Notes: generated by a model not told the origin, from the sequence alone. A DNA stretch of 50,472 nucleotides from Deltaproteobacteria bacterium (GCA_031273455.1 JAISRZ010000034.1:1-50472), one strand, 5' to 3'; counted from the first letter of the stretch, positions 40,781-49,415 are shown. Made by a program: numbers and translations.

Positions 40781-42721
40781 CTAGTCGAGGCTAAAAACCT
40801 CTGCCCCAGTCCGCTTAAACCCATATCCGCCTAAGGCCCCGGCTTCCTTTTGGAACTCGGGGCCTCGGATAATCTCCAGTAAAACTTGGATCTTAGGGTC
40901 GTTTAAATCCCGCTTTAAGATGGCTAGATCGTACTCTTCCCAGCCTAAGGGGATAAACTCTAAGCCCAAAGCCATAGCCGCGGCTAAAACCCCTAAACCC
41001 ACCTGGGCTCGGCCCCCGGCCACCGCCGCGGCCACGTTTAAATGGGTGAATTCCTCGTCCTCGTAACCCCGAACGCTCTGGGGGTCTAGACCGCTCTTAC
41101 GCAACTCGTAATCCAGTAAAGCCCGAGTGCCGCTCCCTTTCTGGCGGTTGACCATAGTGACCTCGGGTCGCGTTAAATCGGCTAAGGAAACTATTTTTAA
41201 AGGGTTACCGCGAAGAACCATTAGACCTTGGCTCCGCTCCACTAACCGGATAAGAGTAACCCCCCGGCCTGGTAAGAACCGTCTTATGGCCTCTTGGTTG
41301 TAGGTTCCGTCCTCGCCTAAAAGATGGCACCCAGCGATATGGGTTAACCCCTTACCCAAGGCCAAAAGACCGCCTAAGGAGCCCACGTGGGCCGAGGTCA
41401 AGCTTAACTTAGGGTCGCGTCGCCTTAATAAACCGTCTATTAAGGCCAAAGCGTTATCGTGGCTACCAATGGCTAAGATGGCCCCATTAATGGTCTTAAG
41501 GGGCCGCAATAAACTGACCGTAGCCGGTTGGCTGGCCGATAAACCTTCGGAAATGGCCGGGATCTCAATGATCCCATCGGCCTTGGCTAAGCTCGCGACC
41601 GTTCCAGCCCCCCGGGGTAAAGGCGCGGCCACCAATTCCCCATTAACCCGGCCCAGCTTAACCCGGATAAACTCCGAAAGCCCAGGTTTTGAGGGTAAAT
41701 CTTGAAAGAGCCGAACTTGGGCATTCGGTCTTTCTAGGGGAACCGCGCTTTGCCAGTTTTTTAATAAGGGTAAACCCAAAAGCTCGAAGGCGATGACCGC
41801 CGAGACCGGGTAACCGGGTAAACCCAAGACGGGCTTTTGGTTGACTTTACCAATGGCCACCGGTTTACCGGGCATGGCTTTGATCCCGTGGACCAAGAGC
41901 TCGCCATTCTCTTGCAGAAGCCCAGCGGTGTAATCTTTGGACCCAGCTGAGGACCCGGCGTTAAAAACAATCAGATCAAAAGGCCCATCAACGGCTTTGA
42001 GTAAGGTTTCCTTTAACTTACCCGGATCGTCTGGAACGATGGGCCAAACGGTGAGCCTTCCCCCAACCTCTTCCACTAAGGCTTGGACAATAAGGGAGTT
42101 AAACTCGGGTAGTTTATGGCCAGCTTTAAGATCCTCTGGGGTTAAAGAATCCAAGGAGGCCATTTCCGAGCCCGTGGGGATAAAGACGACCTGGGGCTTT
42201 CTAAAGACCATTGGCTCTAAAATCCCAGCGGCGGCCAGGGCCCCGATCTCATAGGCCCCAATGGCGGTCCCTTGGGGTAAGACTATTTCCGTCTCCACGA
42301 GGTCCTCGCCGATCTTCCGGACATTCCGCCAGGGGAAGACGGCCTCTTCGATAGTGACGTTTGGCGCGCCGGTTGGGGGATCGATATCTTGGTTAATAAC
42401 CAAGTTTTCCACCATGATGACCGCGTTGGTCTCCGGCGGCAAAGGGGCCCCGGTGTTGACCCAAAAAGCCTCTCGCCCGATCTCTAAAGTTAAAGGCTTG
42501 GAGGCCCTGGCCCCATAAGTGATTTCGGCTTTAACGGCCACCCCGTCCATGGCCGCCCCATTGAAGGCCGGCGAGGACACCTTAGCCACCGCCGCCGCGG
42601 CTAACGTTCGGCCCAAGCTTTGGGCCAGAGGAACCTTTTCCGCCGTTAAAGGCGAGGGAAAACTGACGATCTTTTTTTGGGCCTCGGCCACCGTGGACAA
42701 GGAAAGGTAAACTTTGCGCAA
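40781..42721 (-). CDS. MoeA fused to a periplasmic-binding-protein-like domain
   Basis: A 646-residue fusion. Residues 1 to about 400 are a MoeA domain, which inserts molybdate or tungstate into adenylylated molybdopterin, with FNGAAMDGVAV, a GSEMA motif, NAGSSAGSKDYT, and MPGKPVAIG with GLPGYPVSAV. Residues about 415-646 are a PBP-like domain (PF12727 type) with IAIGSHDNALALIDGLL-like sequence, a NRQKGSGTRALLDYEL anion-site motif and VAAAVAGGRAQVGLG. This fusion is common in anaerobes and may sense or select the oxyanion. The start is TTG 42721 with AAAGGA seven bases upstream. It ends 6 bp from the convergent aor gene. Confidence 0.9.
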   Translation of the reverse strand: MRKVYLSLSTVAEAQKKIVSFPSPLTAEKVPLAQSLGRTLAAAAVAKVSSPAFNGAAMDGVAVKAEITYGARASKPLTLEIGREAFWVNTGAPLPPETNAVIMVENLVINQDIDPPTGAPNVTIEEAVFPWRNVRKIGEDLVETEIVLPQGTAIGAYEIGALAAAGILEPMVFRKPQVVFIPTGSEMASLDSLTPEDLKAGHKLPEFNSLIVQALVEEVGGRLTVWPIVPDDPGKLKETLLKAVDGPFDLIVFNAGSSAGSKDYTAGLLQENGELLVHGIKAMPGKPVAIGKVNQKPVLGLPGYPVSAVIAFELLGLPLLKNWQSAVPLERPNAQVRLFQDLPSKPGLSEFIRVKLGRVNGELVAAPLPRGAGTVASLAKADGIIEIPAISEGLSASQPATVSLLRPLKTINGAILAIGSHDNALALIDGLLRRRDPKLSLTSAHVGSLGGLLALGKGLTHIAGCHLLGEDGTYNQEAIRRFLPGRGVTLIRLVERSQGLMVLRGNPLKIVSLADLTRPEVTMVNRQKGSGTRALLDYELRKSGLDPQSVRGYEDEEFTHLNVAAAVAGGRAQVGLGVLAAAMALGLEFIPLGWEEYDLAILKRDLNDPKIQVLLEIIRGPEFQKEAGALGGYGFKRTGAEVFSLD

Positions 42722-42768
42722 AACGGATCCTTTAACCTTATGCTTTTAGCGTCTAGAGGAAGATAAAC

Positions 42769-43995
42769 TTACAGAAGCCTAATATCCGCCCATTCGCCCT
42801 GTTCCAAGCCTTCCCGCTCCTCGGGGCAAATGGCTAAGGCGTCCGCCCCGGCCAAGGTGGAGATAAGGGCGCTTTTACCTAAAACTGGGCTAGCGATTAA
42901 TTCTTGGCCCTTAAAAGTTAGCTTAACCCGAAAGTAGTCCCTGCGGCCCTCGGCTGAAGGGACCGAGCGACTTAAGCGAGCTTTTAACGCCTTGGGCCAG
43001 ATAGGTTCTTTAGCCCCAGTCAAGCGGCGGATTAGGGCCTTTAAAAAAACCTCCGCGGTCACTAAAGCCCCGGCCGGGTGTCCTGGTAAACCCCAGAGGG
43101 ACTTTTGGCCCTGGCGGGCGAATATGAGGGGTTTTCCGGGGCTGATGGCCACCCCATGAGCTAGGGCAGCTGTCCCTGGCTGGGCGGTTAAAGCTTTAAG
43201 GGTATAATCCTTCTCGCCAGCCGAGGAGCCCCCGGTTAAAACCACGGCGTCGGCTAGGGCTAACCCCGTAGCCACCTTTTGGGACAATAGGGGTAAATCG
43301 TCCGGGACTAAACCTAATAACTCGCCTAGGCCCCCAGCGGCCTCGACTAACGCTTTAATGGCGATCGAGTTAATGTCCCGCACTTGGCCTATTTTCGGGG
43401 CGTCGGTGATCTTAACCACCTCATCGCCCGTGGCTAAGATGGCGAACTTAGGTTTTCGCCTCACGCTAACCACGGTCTCCCCAAAGGCGGCCATTAACCC
43501 CAGCTCGGCGGCCCGTAAGGTCTGACCTATCGGTATGAGCTCTTGATCTTTAGCCGCGTCCTCATCGGCTAAGATGACGTTTTCCCCGGGGGCTAAAGGT
43601 TTAACCAGCTCCACCAGCCCAGCTTGACTGGTTCGGGCGTATTCCAGCATGACCACGGCGTCCGACTGGGGGGGCAAAGCCCCGCCCGTCCAAACTCGGA
43701 TGGTTTCCCCGGGGTTTAAGGTTAAAGAGCAATCTTGGCCCATCCGCCCCTCGCCGACCAGGGTTAAGGCCGCCGGCAACCCCTCCGAGGCCCCAAAAAC
43801 GTCCCGGGCCCTAACCGCGAAGCCATCCACGGTGGAGCGGTTAAACCCCGGTAAATCCGCTGGGGCTAGATACGGGGCGGCGAGAACGCGGCCTAAGGCG
43901 GCCTCTAAGGGGATTTCCTCGGTTGGTAAAGGGTCAAAGTCTTCTAAAAGCGTAAGGATTTGGTCCACGGTTTTTAAAGTCAGAAAATCAGCCAC
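42769..43995 (-). CDS. moeA: Molybdopterin molybdenumtransferase MoeA
   Basis: A 408-residue stand-alone MoeA that completes metal insertion into the pterin cofactor. Visible motifs are LPGFNRSTVDGFAV, WTGGALPPQSDAVVM, LATGDEVV, TGGSSAGEKDYT, SPGKPLIFA and GLPGHPAGALV. The start is GTG 43995 with AAGGA five bases upstream. It lies 47 bp upstream of the MoeA-PBP gene on the same strand, so the two are likely co-transcribed. Having two MoeA proteins beside an AOR gene often means one is dedicated to tungsten and one to molybdenum, but that is inference. A perfect inverted repeat lies directly upstream of the ribosome site. Confidence 0.93.
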   Translation of the reverse strand: MADFLTLKTVDQILTLLEDFDPLPTEEIPLEAALGRVLAAPYLAPADLPGFNRSTVDGFAVRARDVFGASEGLPAALTLVGEGRMGQDCSLTLNPGETIRVWTGGALPPQSDAVVMLEYARTSQAGLVELVKPLAPGENVILADEDAAKDQELIPIGQTLRAAELGLMAAFGETVVSVRRKPKFAILATGDEVVKITDAPKIGQVRDINSIAIKALVEAAGGLGELLGLVPDDLPLLSQKVATGLALADAVVLTGGSSAGEKDYTLKALTAQPGTAALAHGVAISPGKPLIFARQGQKSLWGLPGHPAGALVTAEVFLKALIRRLTGAKEPIWPKALKARLSRSVPSAEGRRDYFRVKLTFKGQELIASPVLGKSALISTLAGADALAICPEEREGLEQGEWADIRLL

Positions 43996-44008
43996 ACTGG
44001 TCCTTATG

Positions 44009-44047
44009 CCCCTAAAGAAAATAAGTTAGACCCTAATTCTTTAGGGG
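44009..44047 (-). promoter_or_regulatory. 11-bp inverted repeat before moeA
   Basis: CCCCTAAAGAA (44009-44019) and TTCTTTAGGGG (44037-44047) are perfect inverted copies 17 nt apart, ending 4 bp before the AAGGA ribosome site of moeA. Either an operator (for instance of the nearby ModE-like protein) or a leader hairpin controlling translation. Confidence 0.55.
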
Positions 44048-44173
44048 AAAAATAATTTACGCGAAGAAAGTCTCACTATAGCTGAAGATTTTCGGAACTT
44101 TCAAATCCAGATAGCGCGGCTTATGGCCCGTTAAGCGGCTAGCCTTGCGACCAATCCAGTAACGCTCGCGATT

Positions 44174-44188
44174 AGACCGATCCGGTCT
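44174..44188. promoter_or_regulatory. Palindrome upstream of the ModE-like gene
   Basis: AGACCG-ATC-CGGTCT, a perfect 6-bp inverted repeat, 46 bp before the ATG at 44234 in the divergent moeA/ModE spacer. Its size and place suit a repressor dimer site. Confidence 0.45.
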
Positions 44189-44233
44189 TGACCATAAAGG
44201 GGCCCTTAAGGCCCTTAGTTTTGAGAGGAAAAC

Positions 44234-44602
44234 ATGAATTTGGTGGCCAAAGTGTTTCTCGGCGATAATGACGTCTACGCCTTAGGCCCAGGTCGGGTGG
44301 CTCTTTTGCGGGCCACCGAAAAACTGGGCTCGTTAAACAAAGCCGCTAAATCGGTGGGTATGAGCTACCGGTGGGCTTGGGGTCGCATTAAGGACTCGGA
44401 GACCGCTTTAGGTATCGACCTTCTGGCTAAAGCCCCCAAACGCGGTCAAGCCAAAGGTTTAACCGACCAAGGCCGGGAGCTTCTGGACTGGTACTCGTCC
44501 TTGGAACAAAAGATCGCCGAGGTTTTAAAAGAGTTTCCCCAGCCGGGCTTTTTGCCGCCCGACGTGGCCGTCAAGAACCCCAAAAGACCCTGTCTCGACT
44601 GA
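44234..44602 (+). CDS. ModE-like winged-helix regulator
   Basis: A 122-residue protein equivalent to the DNA-binding domain of ModE. The helix-turn-helix LNKAAKSVGMSYRWAWGRIK (34-53) has the typical SYR(R/W)AW recognition sequence. It lacks the C-terminal MOP/TOBE domains that bind molybdate in ModE, so it must sense the metal through a partner or not at all. AGAGGA precedes the ATG. It is divergent from moeA and followed by the MoaD-MoeB fusion, so it probably controls this Mo/W cofactor locus. Confidence 0.85.
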   Translation: MNLVAKVFLGDNDVYALGPGRVALLRATEKLGSLNKAAKSVGMSYRWAWGRIKDSETALGIDLLAKAPKRGQAKGLTDQGRELLDWYSSLEQKIAEVLKEFPQPGFLPPDVAVKNPKRPCLD

Positions 44603-44657
44603 GGGGTTTTAGCCCCGCCAGAAAAAGGCCCTCCAGAGGATGGCGCTAGGAAAAGTT

Positions 44658-46088
44658 ATGCTAATAATGACGCGTTTATCCACGACCTTAAGAAACCTGG
44701 TCCCAAACTATGAGCCGGTTAAGGGCTTAGAGGTGACCTTACCCGATAAGGCCACGGCCAAAGATCTGGCCGAGTCCCTGAACCTACCTCTAAGCGAGAT
44801 TAAAATAGTCATGCTGAATGGGCGCCGGGTAGGCTTGGAGGCGGTATTAGCCGATGGGGATCGGGTGGGCCTATTTCCGGCGGTGGGCGGCGGTAGTGGC
44901 GGAACCGACACCCCTTCCCCGGACCGGCTCCCTTTAAAAAACCCCAATCTTTCTTCTTTAGACCAAGACGAGATCATCCGCTACAGTCGGCACTTACTTT
45001 TAAAAGAAGTGGGGGTTAATGGGCAAAAGAGGCTCAAAAACGCTCGGGTCTTAGTGGCCGGGGTCGGGGGTTTAGGGTCCCCAGTGGCTTTATACCTCGC
45101 CGCCGCCGGTATCGGAACCTTAGGGATCGTTGATGACGATCGCGTGGAGTTATCTAACCTCCAGCGGCAGATCATCCACGCGGCTAGCGATCTTAATAGG
45201 CCTAAAGCCGACTCGGCCAAAGATCGCCTTTTAGCCATTAACCCGCGGATTACCGTTCAAGCTTATAAAGAAAGACTAGATAAGACCAACGCCCTAGAGA
45301 TCCTCAAAGATTACGATCTAGTGGTGGATGGGACCGATAACTTTCCCACGCGCTACCTTTTAAACGACGCGGCCTATTTTTTAGGGATCCCTTTGGTCTA
45401 TGGCTCCATCTACCAATTTGAGGGCCAAGCCAGCGTCTTTTGGGCTAAACGTGGCCCCTGTTACCGGTGTCTTTACCCGACCCCACCGACCCCAGGTCTA
45501 GCCCCTTCTTGCGGCGAGGCTGGGGTCATGGGGGTACTTCCTGGTCTCATTGGGGCCATCCAGGCCACGGAAGCGGTTAAACTCATTGTCGGGAAAGCCG
45601 CGACCTTGGTCGGTCGCTTAACCTTGGTGGACGCTTGGCTCATGGAGTTTATTGAGCTCCCTTTAGATAAAGACCCTAACTGCCCCTTATGTGGTTTAGA
45701 GCCGACCATAACCGAGCTGATTGATTATGAGCTCTTCTGCGGTCAAGATAGACCCGCGGAACTTGAGTCCCAAAGCTTAAGCCCCTTGGAGCTAAGAAAG
45801 CGGCTAACCGAAGGCCCAGATATCCAGATCATCGATATCCGCGAAGACTTGGAAAAGGAGATCTTCCAGTTTCCCGGGGCCATCGCTATCCCTTTCGTGG
45901 ACCTGGAAAAACGTCAAGGCGAGCTCGATCCCCAAAAAGACGCCATCATTATCTGTAAAATCGGCCAACGGAGTCTCTTCGCCATCCGGAAGCTCAAAAA
46001 GGCCGGGTACCAAGGGCCCTTGTATAATCTGAAAGACGGGGTTAACGGCTGGGCCCGGGATGTGGATCCCACTAGCTTGGCTTACTAA
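44658..46088 (+). CDS. MoaD-MoeB-rhodanese fusion protein
   Basis: A single 476-residue chain with three parts of sulfur transfer to the pterin cofactor. Residues 1 to about 82 are a MoaD/ThiS-like ubiquitin fold ending VGLFPAVGGGSGG. Residues about 103-350 are a MoeB/ThiF E1-like adenylyltransferase with GVGGLGSP (135-142), the RQIIH motif, zinc pairs CYRC (268-271) and CPLC, and C285 in APSCGEAGV. The rest is a rhodanese with the active loop CKIGQR. In standard MoaD the Gly-Gly is the free C-terminus that is adenylated; here it is internal, so cleavage or a separate MoaD is needed. I chose the ATG at 44658, with AGGA six bases upstream; ATG 44640 and 44667 are alternatives. Confidence 0.88.
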   Translation: MLIMTRLSTTLRNLVPNYEPVKGLEVTLPDKATAKDLAESLNLPLSEIKIVMLNGRRVGLEAVLADGDRVGLFPAVGGGSGGTDTPSPDRLPLKNPNLSSLDQDEIIRYSRHLLLKEVGVNGQKRLKNARVLVAGVGGLGSPVALYLAAAGIGTLGIVDDDRVELSNLQRQIIHAASDLNRPKADSAKDRLLAINPRITVQAYKERLDKTNALEILKDYDLVVDGTDNFPTRYLLNDAAYFLGIPLVYGSIYQFEGQASVFWAKRGPCYRCLYPTPPTPGLAPSCGEAGVMGVLPGLIGAIQATEAVKLIVGKAATLVGRLTLVDAWLMEFIELPLDKDPNCPLCGLEPTITELIDYELFCGQDRPAELESQSLSPLELRKRLTEGPDIQIIDIREDLEKEIFQFPGAIAIPFVDLEKRQGELDPQKDAIIICKIGQRSLFAIRKLKKAGYQGPLYNLKDGVNGWARDVDPTSLAY

Positions 46089-46141
46089 AGGGCCAGCTTA
46101 GAGTTAACCGCGGGGAACTTAGGGCCAGAGCCCAGAGGGTG

Positions 46142-46197
46142 AATCATCGAGCCTAAACCATCGAGCCTAAATCATCGAGCCTAAATCATAGAACTTA
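46142..46197. repeat. Four copies of a 14-nt tandem repeat
   Basis: AATCATCGAGCCTA, AACCATCGAGCCTA, AATCATCGAGCCTA and the diverged AATCATAGAACTTA follow each other without gaps, 53 nt after the fusion gene. This is the third short non-coding array in the window. Confidence 0.85.
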
Positions 46198-47001
46198 GAG
46201 ATTAGCGCTTAGACGCCACCGTTGGCTAAAAGCTTTATCGACTTCCACTAGAGCTTGGTTCTCATTAACCGCTCCTATCCCTAAAGAACAAGCCTTATCA
46301 AGATTGAGTCGCGATAATACCCTAAAAACCATGAAGCCCTATCATAAAACGTAGCTCCGCCTTTAGTTCGCTTAACTTTATTGGCCCCCAAGGTCTGAGC
46401 CAGCCTATAGCCTGACTCTTCCTCTCTGCGCCCTATTCCCTAAGAATTACGCTAAAACCCGCGACTTTATGAGTCGTAAAGATTTATAACTAAGTCTTAC
46501 CCCGGACTTTTTAAGCGCTTAAGGACAACAAAAGCCTTAGGCTCTGGCGTCATTAAACATAGGACTAAAATCGCGACGCCCCCCGTAAAACCGTTATGCT
46601 AACTGGGGGCTTAAGATTCTTAAGACCGAAGAATGGTCTTTAACGAAAAGCTCAAGCTAACGGGACTAACTAAGATCTGGACGTTTAAAGCCAAGAGCGA
46701 CTTCTTATAGCCAAAAGGTTTTTTTAAGGCTTAAAGTTATCCCGCGCTAAGCGCGCCTATGTCCAACCTTAGCCAAACCAAACGCGAGGTCTAGGAAGTT
46801 AGGAAATTTGGAGCGAAACGCTAAGCTCAAAAAAAAAGCCGTGGTCCAGAAGGGCCGGCGTTTAAGGGGTTATTAAATTGTCGAGGAAATTAAAGGCTAA
46901 ACCGCGGAGGATTTGTTAATTAGACACTGTCGCGATAATAAGTCATAATTGTAGCTTAAGCCGCGAAAGGGCGAAAGCTAAAGGGAGGTTAGCGCCCGAC
47001 C
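46198..47001. other. Gene-free stretch
   Basis: No gene I can support. A minus-strand frame 46195-46332 starting with ATG would encode 45 residues (begins MVFRVLSRLNLDKACSLG) but has no ribosome site and is probably a remnant. The rest has stops in all frames and the composition of decayed coding DNA. Confidence 0.5.
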
Positions 47002-47139
47002 TTATTCAAGGTCTTGCTTAAGGTCGGTCGTGATGTTATTGACCGGCTGTCGCCGAAAAAAACTGACTCGGTTGCGGGCCCCTAAAAACACCAGGGCCAC
47101 CGAGAATAGCACAAAGGCTCCAATGACGATAAATTCCAT
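47002..47139 (-). CDS. 45-residue single-span membrane protein
   Basis: MEFIVIGAFVLFSVALVFLG forms one membrane span (residues 2-20), followed by the basic ARNRVSFFRRQ and an acidic end KQDLE. The positive residues after the span predict the C-terminus inside. AGGAG seven bases upstream of the ATG at 47139 is an excellent ribosome site. That and the coherent topology in otherwise gene-free DNA make it a real gene despite its size. A 6-bp inverted repeat GACCTT-ATTC-AAGGTC (46998-47013) overlaps the stop. I do not recognise a family. It stands alone, with no partner nearby. Confidence 0.7.
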   Translation of the reverse strand: MEFIVIGAFVLFSVALVFLGARNRVSFFRRQPVNNITTDLKQDLE

Positions 47140-47684
47140 GTTGATTCTCCTACTTTTTCCATCCTTTGTTAGAGGGTGAGTTTATTAATAAGTCCACTGA
47201 CTTAAAGGCTTATAAAGCTTATCGCGCCGATGGCCCATAACCTTAAGGCTAACGAGCCCAACAAATTATACAGAGTCTCCGAAAAACGTCCACTAATTTT
47301 TTGAAATTTTACAATAATTTTACGCGAATGAACTATCCAGAGCTAAAGGCGAGAACCTGACGCGGCTGGGGGACTTAGGGCCGCCTATTATAAGAGTAAG
47401 GCCAGTTGGGCCGTAAGACTTATTCGCGAAAGGTTGTTTGACCTATCCGGTGGGCCATAATGGCTATTTCGCGCGTCTTAGGGGTCATCTTCGCTTGTCC
47501 TTAATATAGCGACCTTTCCGAGGTTTTTGGACTTTGTTCTCCAGCCGCGGCCTTATTGGCTCAAAACCAACTTAAAGGCCCTTTTGACTCATCGGACGAG
47601 TCAAGGAGCAAGTCCTATTAAGGATATTATAAGACTCAAAAGTGGTTTTGTAAAGTACTTTTTTTTCAAATAAGATACTGATTC
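47140..47684. other. Gene-free stretch
   Basis: No gene seen. A 7-bp inverted repeat TTGACTC / GAGTCAA is at 47584-47604. GATACTGATTCTCAATAAT at 47674-47692 resembles a Fur box at 13 of 19 positions but overlaps the 3' end of the sigma-factor gene, so a regulatory role is doubtful. Confidence 0.45.
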
Positions 47685-48242
47685 TCAATAATGAACGATT
47701 AAATCGTAGAGGTCTATCAAGCGATCGCGCAAAAACAATCTGGCTTTATGTTTCCGGGCTAAAAGAGTGTTCAGGTTTTCCCCAGTCTCCTCGGCTAATT
47801 CTTTGAAGGATAGGCCCTCAAACTCGGTTTTGATAAAAGCCTCCCTTTGCTTTTCGGGTAGATCGGCTATGGCTTGGTTAAACTCGGCCCAAAAAAGCGA
47901 TTTTAAATACTCGTCCTCCGGGTTATTCGGGGTCTGGTCCATGACCTCGTAGATCTCCGAAAGGTCCAGGTCGTTTTCATAGTCAGCGGTAAGGATCTCC
48001 CGAACCTTCCGGCTACGGTCAATCAGCTCATTTTTGACCGCCCTAAAGAGCCAAGCGGAGACCGCTTCCACTCGGCAGATCTGGTCCGCCGCGATTAGAT
48101 TGCTGACCGCTTCTTGATAAATATCCTCAATATCAGCGGCTGGGGCTCTTTTAGCGATAAAGCCTAAGACCTTGTCGCGACAGGCGTAAATCAACCCGGC
48201 CAGCCCTGACTTAGGGGAGTCAGGTTTAGAGGAATCAGTCAT
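47685..48242 (-). CDS. RNA polymerase sigma-70 family (ECF-like) factor
   Basis: A 185-residue two-domain sigma factor. Region 2 covers about 15-80 (IEDIYQEAVSNLI, AWLFRAVKNELIDRSRK), and region 4 covers about 120-172 (AIADLPEKQREAFIKTEFEG, FKELAEETGENLNTLLARKHKA). Such factors direct RNA polymerase to stress or envelope genes. The frame is open further upstream, but I chose the ATG at 48242, because it gives the normal length and overlaps the end of the preceding membrane-protein gene by 8 bp (ATGACTGA). That means translational coupling. The membrane protein likely controls its activity. Target promoters were not found. Confidence 0.88.
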   Translation of the reverse strand: MTDSSKPDSPKSGLAGLIYACRDKVLGFIAKRAPAADIEDIYQEAVSNLIAADQICRVEAVSAWLFRAVKNELIDRSRKVREILTADYENDLDLSEIYEVMDQTPNNPEDEYLKSLFWAEFNQAIADLPEKQREAFIKTEFEGLSFKELAEETGENLNTLLARKHKARLFLRDRLIDLYDLIVHY

Positions 48243-48729
48243 GGTTAGGCTTTGGTCCACTATCCTCACCCGCCTTACTCTCAGCGCCTTGGCCCTCACC
48301 TGGGATCTCATCCTTCTGACAGTCCTGATTGGCCCGACGCCGCTCGTGGCCGCGCTCAGGGCGCTCATCATGGCCCTCACCGCGACAATCACTATGACCC
48401 GCGCTATGACGATCGCCAAAACGATGACCGTGGTGGCCATCCCCGCCATGATGATGGAACGGGCGACAGAATCCGTGGGAAGACATAATAGAGTCCCTAT
48501 CCTTATGGCTTAATCCTCGCCACCGGCCAAGTAAGCCCAGGTGGTGAAAATGACGGCCAAAGCCCCCAAACAAGAGCCGGGCTATTATCATAAGCCCCAA
48601 GGCCTCCAGATAGTTTATGGGTTTGAAGCCAAAAACATTGGGAACGACCGCGTTCCAGATGAGGTTAAAGGCCAGGACCAAGAGGAACAGCCCAACTAAA
48701 GAGAAAGTTATAACGTATTTACGGCTCAT
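48235..48729 (-). CDS. Membrane protein with His-rich tail, partner of the sigma factor
   Basis: A 164-residue protein. Residues 6-30 form a membrane span (ITFSLVGLFLLVLAFNLIW) and 38-56 a second hydrophobic segment (INYLEALGLMIIARLLFGG). Next come GRHFHHLGLLGRWRGLS and a long tail with about eighteen histidines and three cysteines. The N-terminal half (LIWNAVVPNVFGFKPINYLEALGL) is a pattern I associate with small proteins beside ECF sigma factors. The tail could bind Zn, Ni or Cu. AAGGAGG before the ATG is very strong. Translation is coupled to the sigma factor gene. A metal-sensing anti-sigma role is inference. Confidence 0.75.
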   Translation of the reverse strand: MSRKYVITFSLVGLFLLVLAFNLIWNAVVPNVFGFKPINYLEALGLMIIARLLFGGFGRHFHHLGLLGRWRGLSHKDRDSIMSSHGFCRPFHHHGGDGHHGHRFGDRHSAGHSDCRGEGHDERPERGHERRRANQDCQKDEIPGEGQGAESKAGEDSGPKPNHD

Positions 48730-49415
48730 AGTAAGCCTCCTTTCACTAGGGAAGACGAATGGGCGGTAAAAATATTGTCTGGGGAAAAGATGGGGTTAGG
48801 GCCGGGCGGCTATGGGGTTTCATTATTGGTGCTGGGACTATTATAGATATTTAATGGATGCATATTAATAAATAATTAATGTTTATAAAAATTAATTATG
48901 TACTTAAAAACAATATAATAAACACAAAGCTATAAACATCAATATAAAATAGTAAAATATTTAAATAATTTTATATATAATACTTATTCAAACAAATATA
49001 GCGCATTTTTCAGATATGTTAATATTTTCTCATCGGTAAATCATGCCACTGTAAAGAAGTTTTTGCCATACATCCTGTTGAACCTTCGCTTCCAGTATTG
49101 TACGCGATGGCTTACTATCGGAGTTTTGAAAGGAGGCTGTTCTCTGTCAGGCAATTATGAATACTTGATTGACTTTAGTTAGCCTTACATTTTATTTCAC
49201 TAAAAAATAATAATTTATCTTATATATAAATTTAGAGTTGGATCTGATATATAAATACGGTCTCTAGGGGCGATTGACTGGCCAGGTGGCCAGGCGTGAC
49301 TGTTGCGATAGAATCTTTCTTGAGCTAATCTAGGAATATTGATTAATTGTCTGAATAAAGACCTTCAGCCACTAGCCAGGCTAGAAACCCACTTATCGCT
49401 GATTAAGGGTTAAAT
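48730..49415. other. Gene-free, AT-rich stretch
   Basis: No gene seen. The block 48850-48990 is almost entirely A/T. A 6-bp palindrome CTGGCC-AGGT-GGCCAG is at 49278-49293, upstream of the DUF5329-like gene. Confidence 0.5.

Noticed and set aside
47674-47692. Fur box
   Set aside because: Matches consensus at 13 of 19 positions but overlaps the 3' end of the sigma-factor gene, with no gene start placed to be controlled.
48241-48513. Hydrophobic 90-codon + strand frame
   Set aside because: It is antisense to the His-rich membrane protein and reflects the complement of His codons (ATG/GTG-rich).
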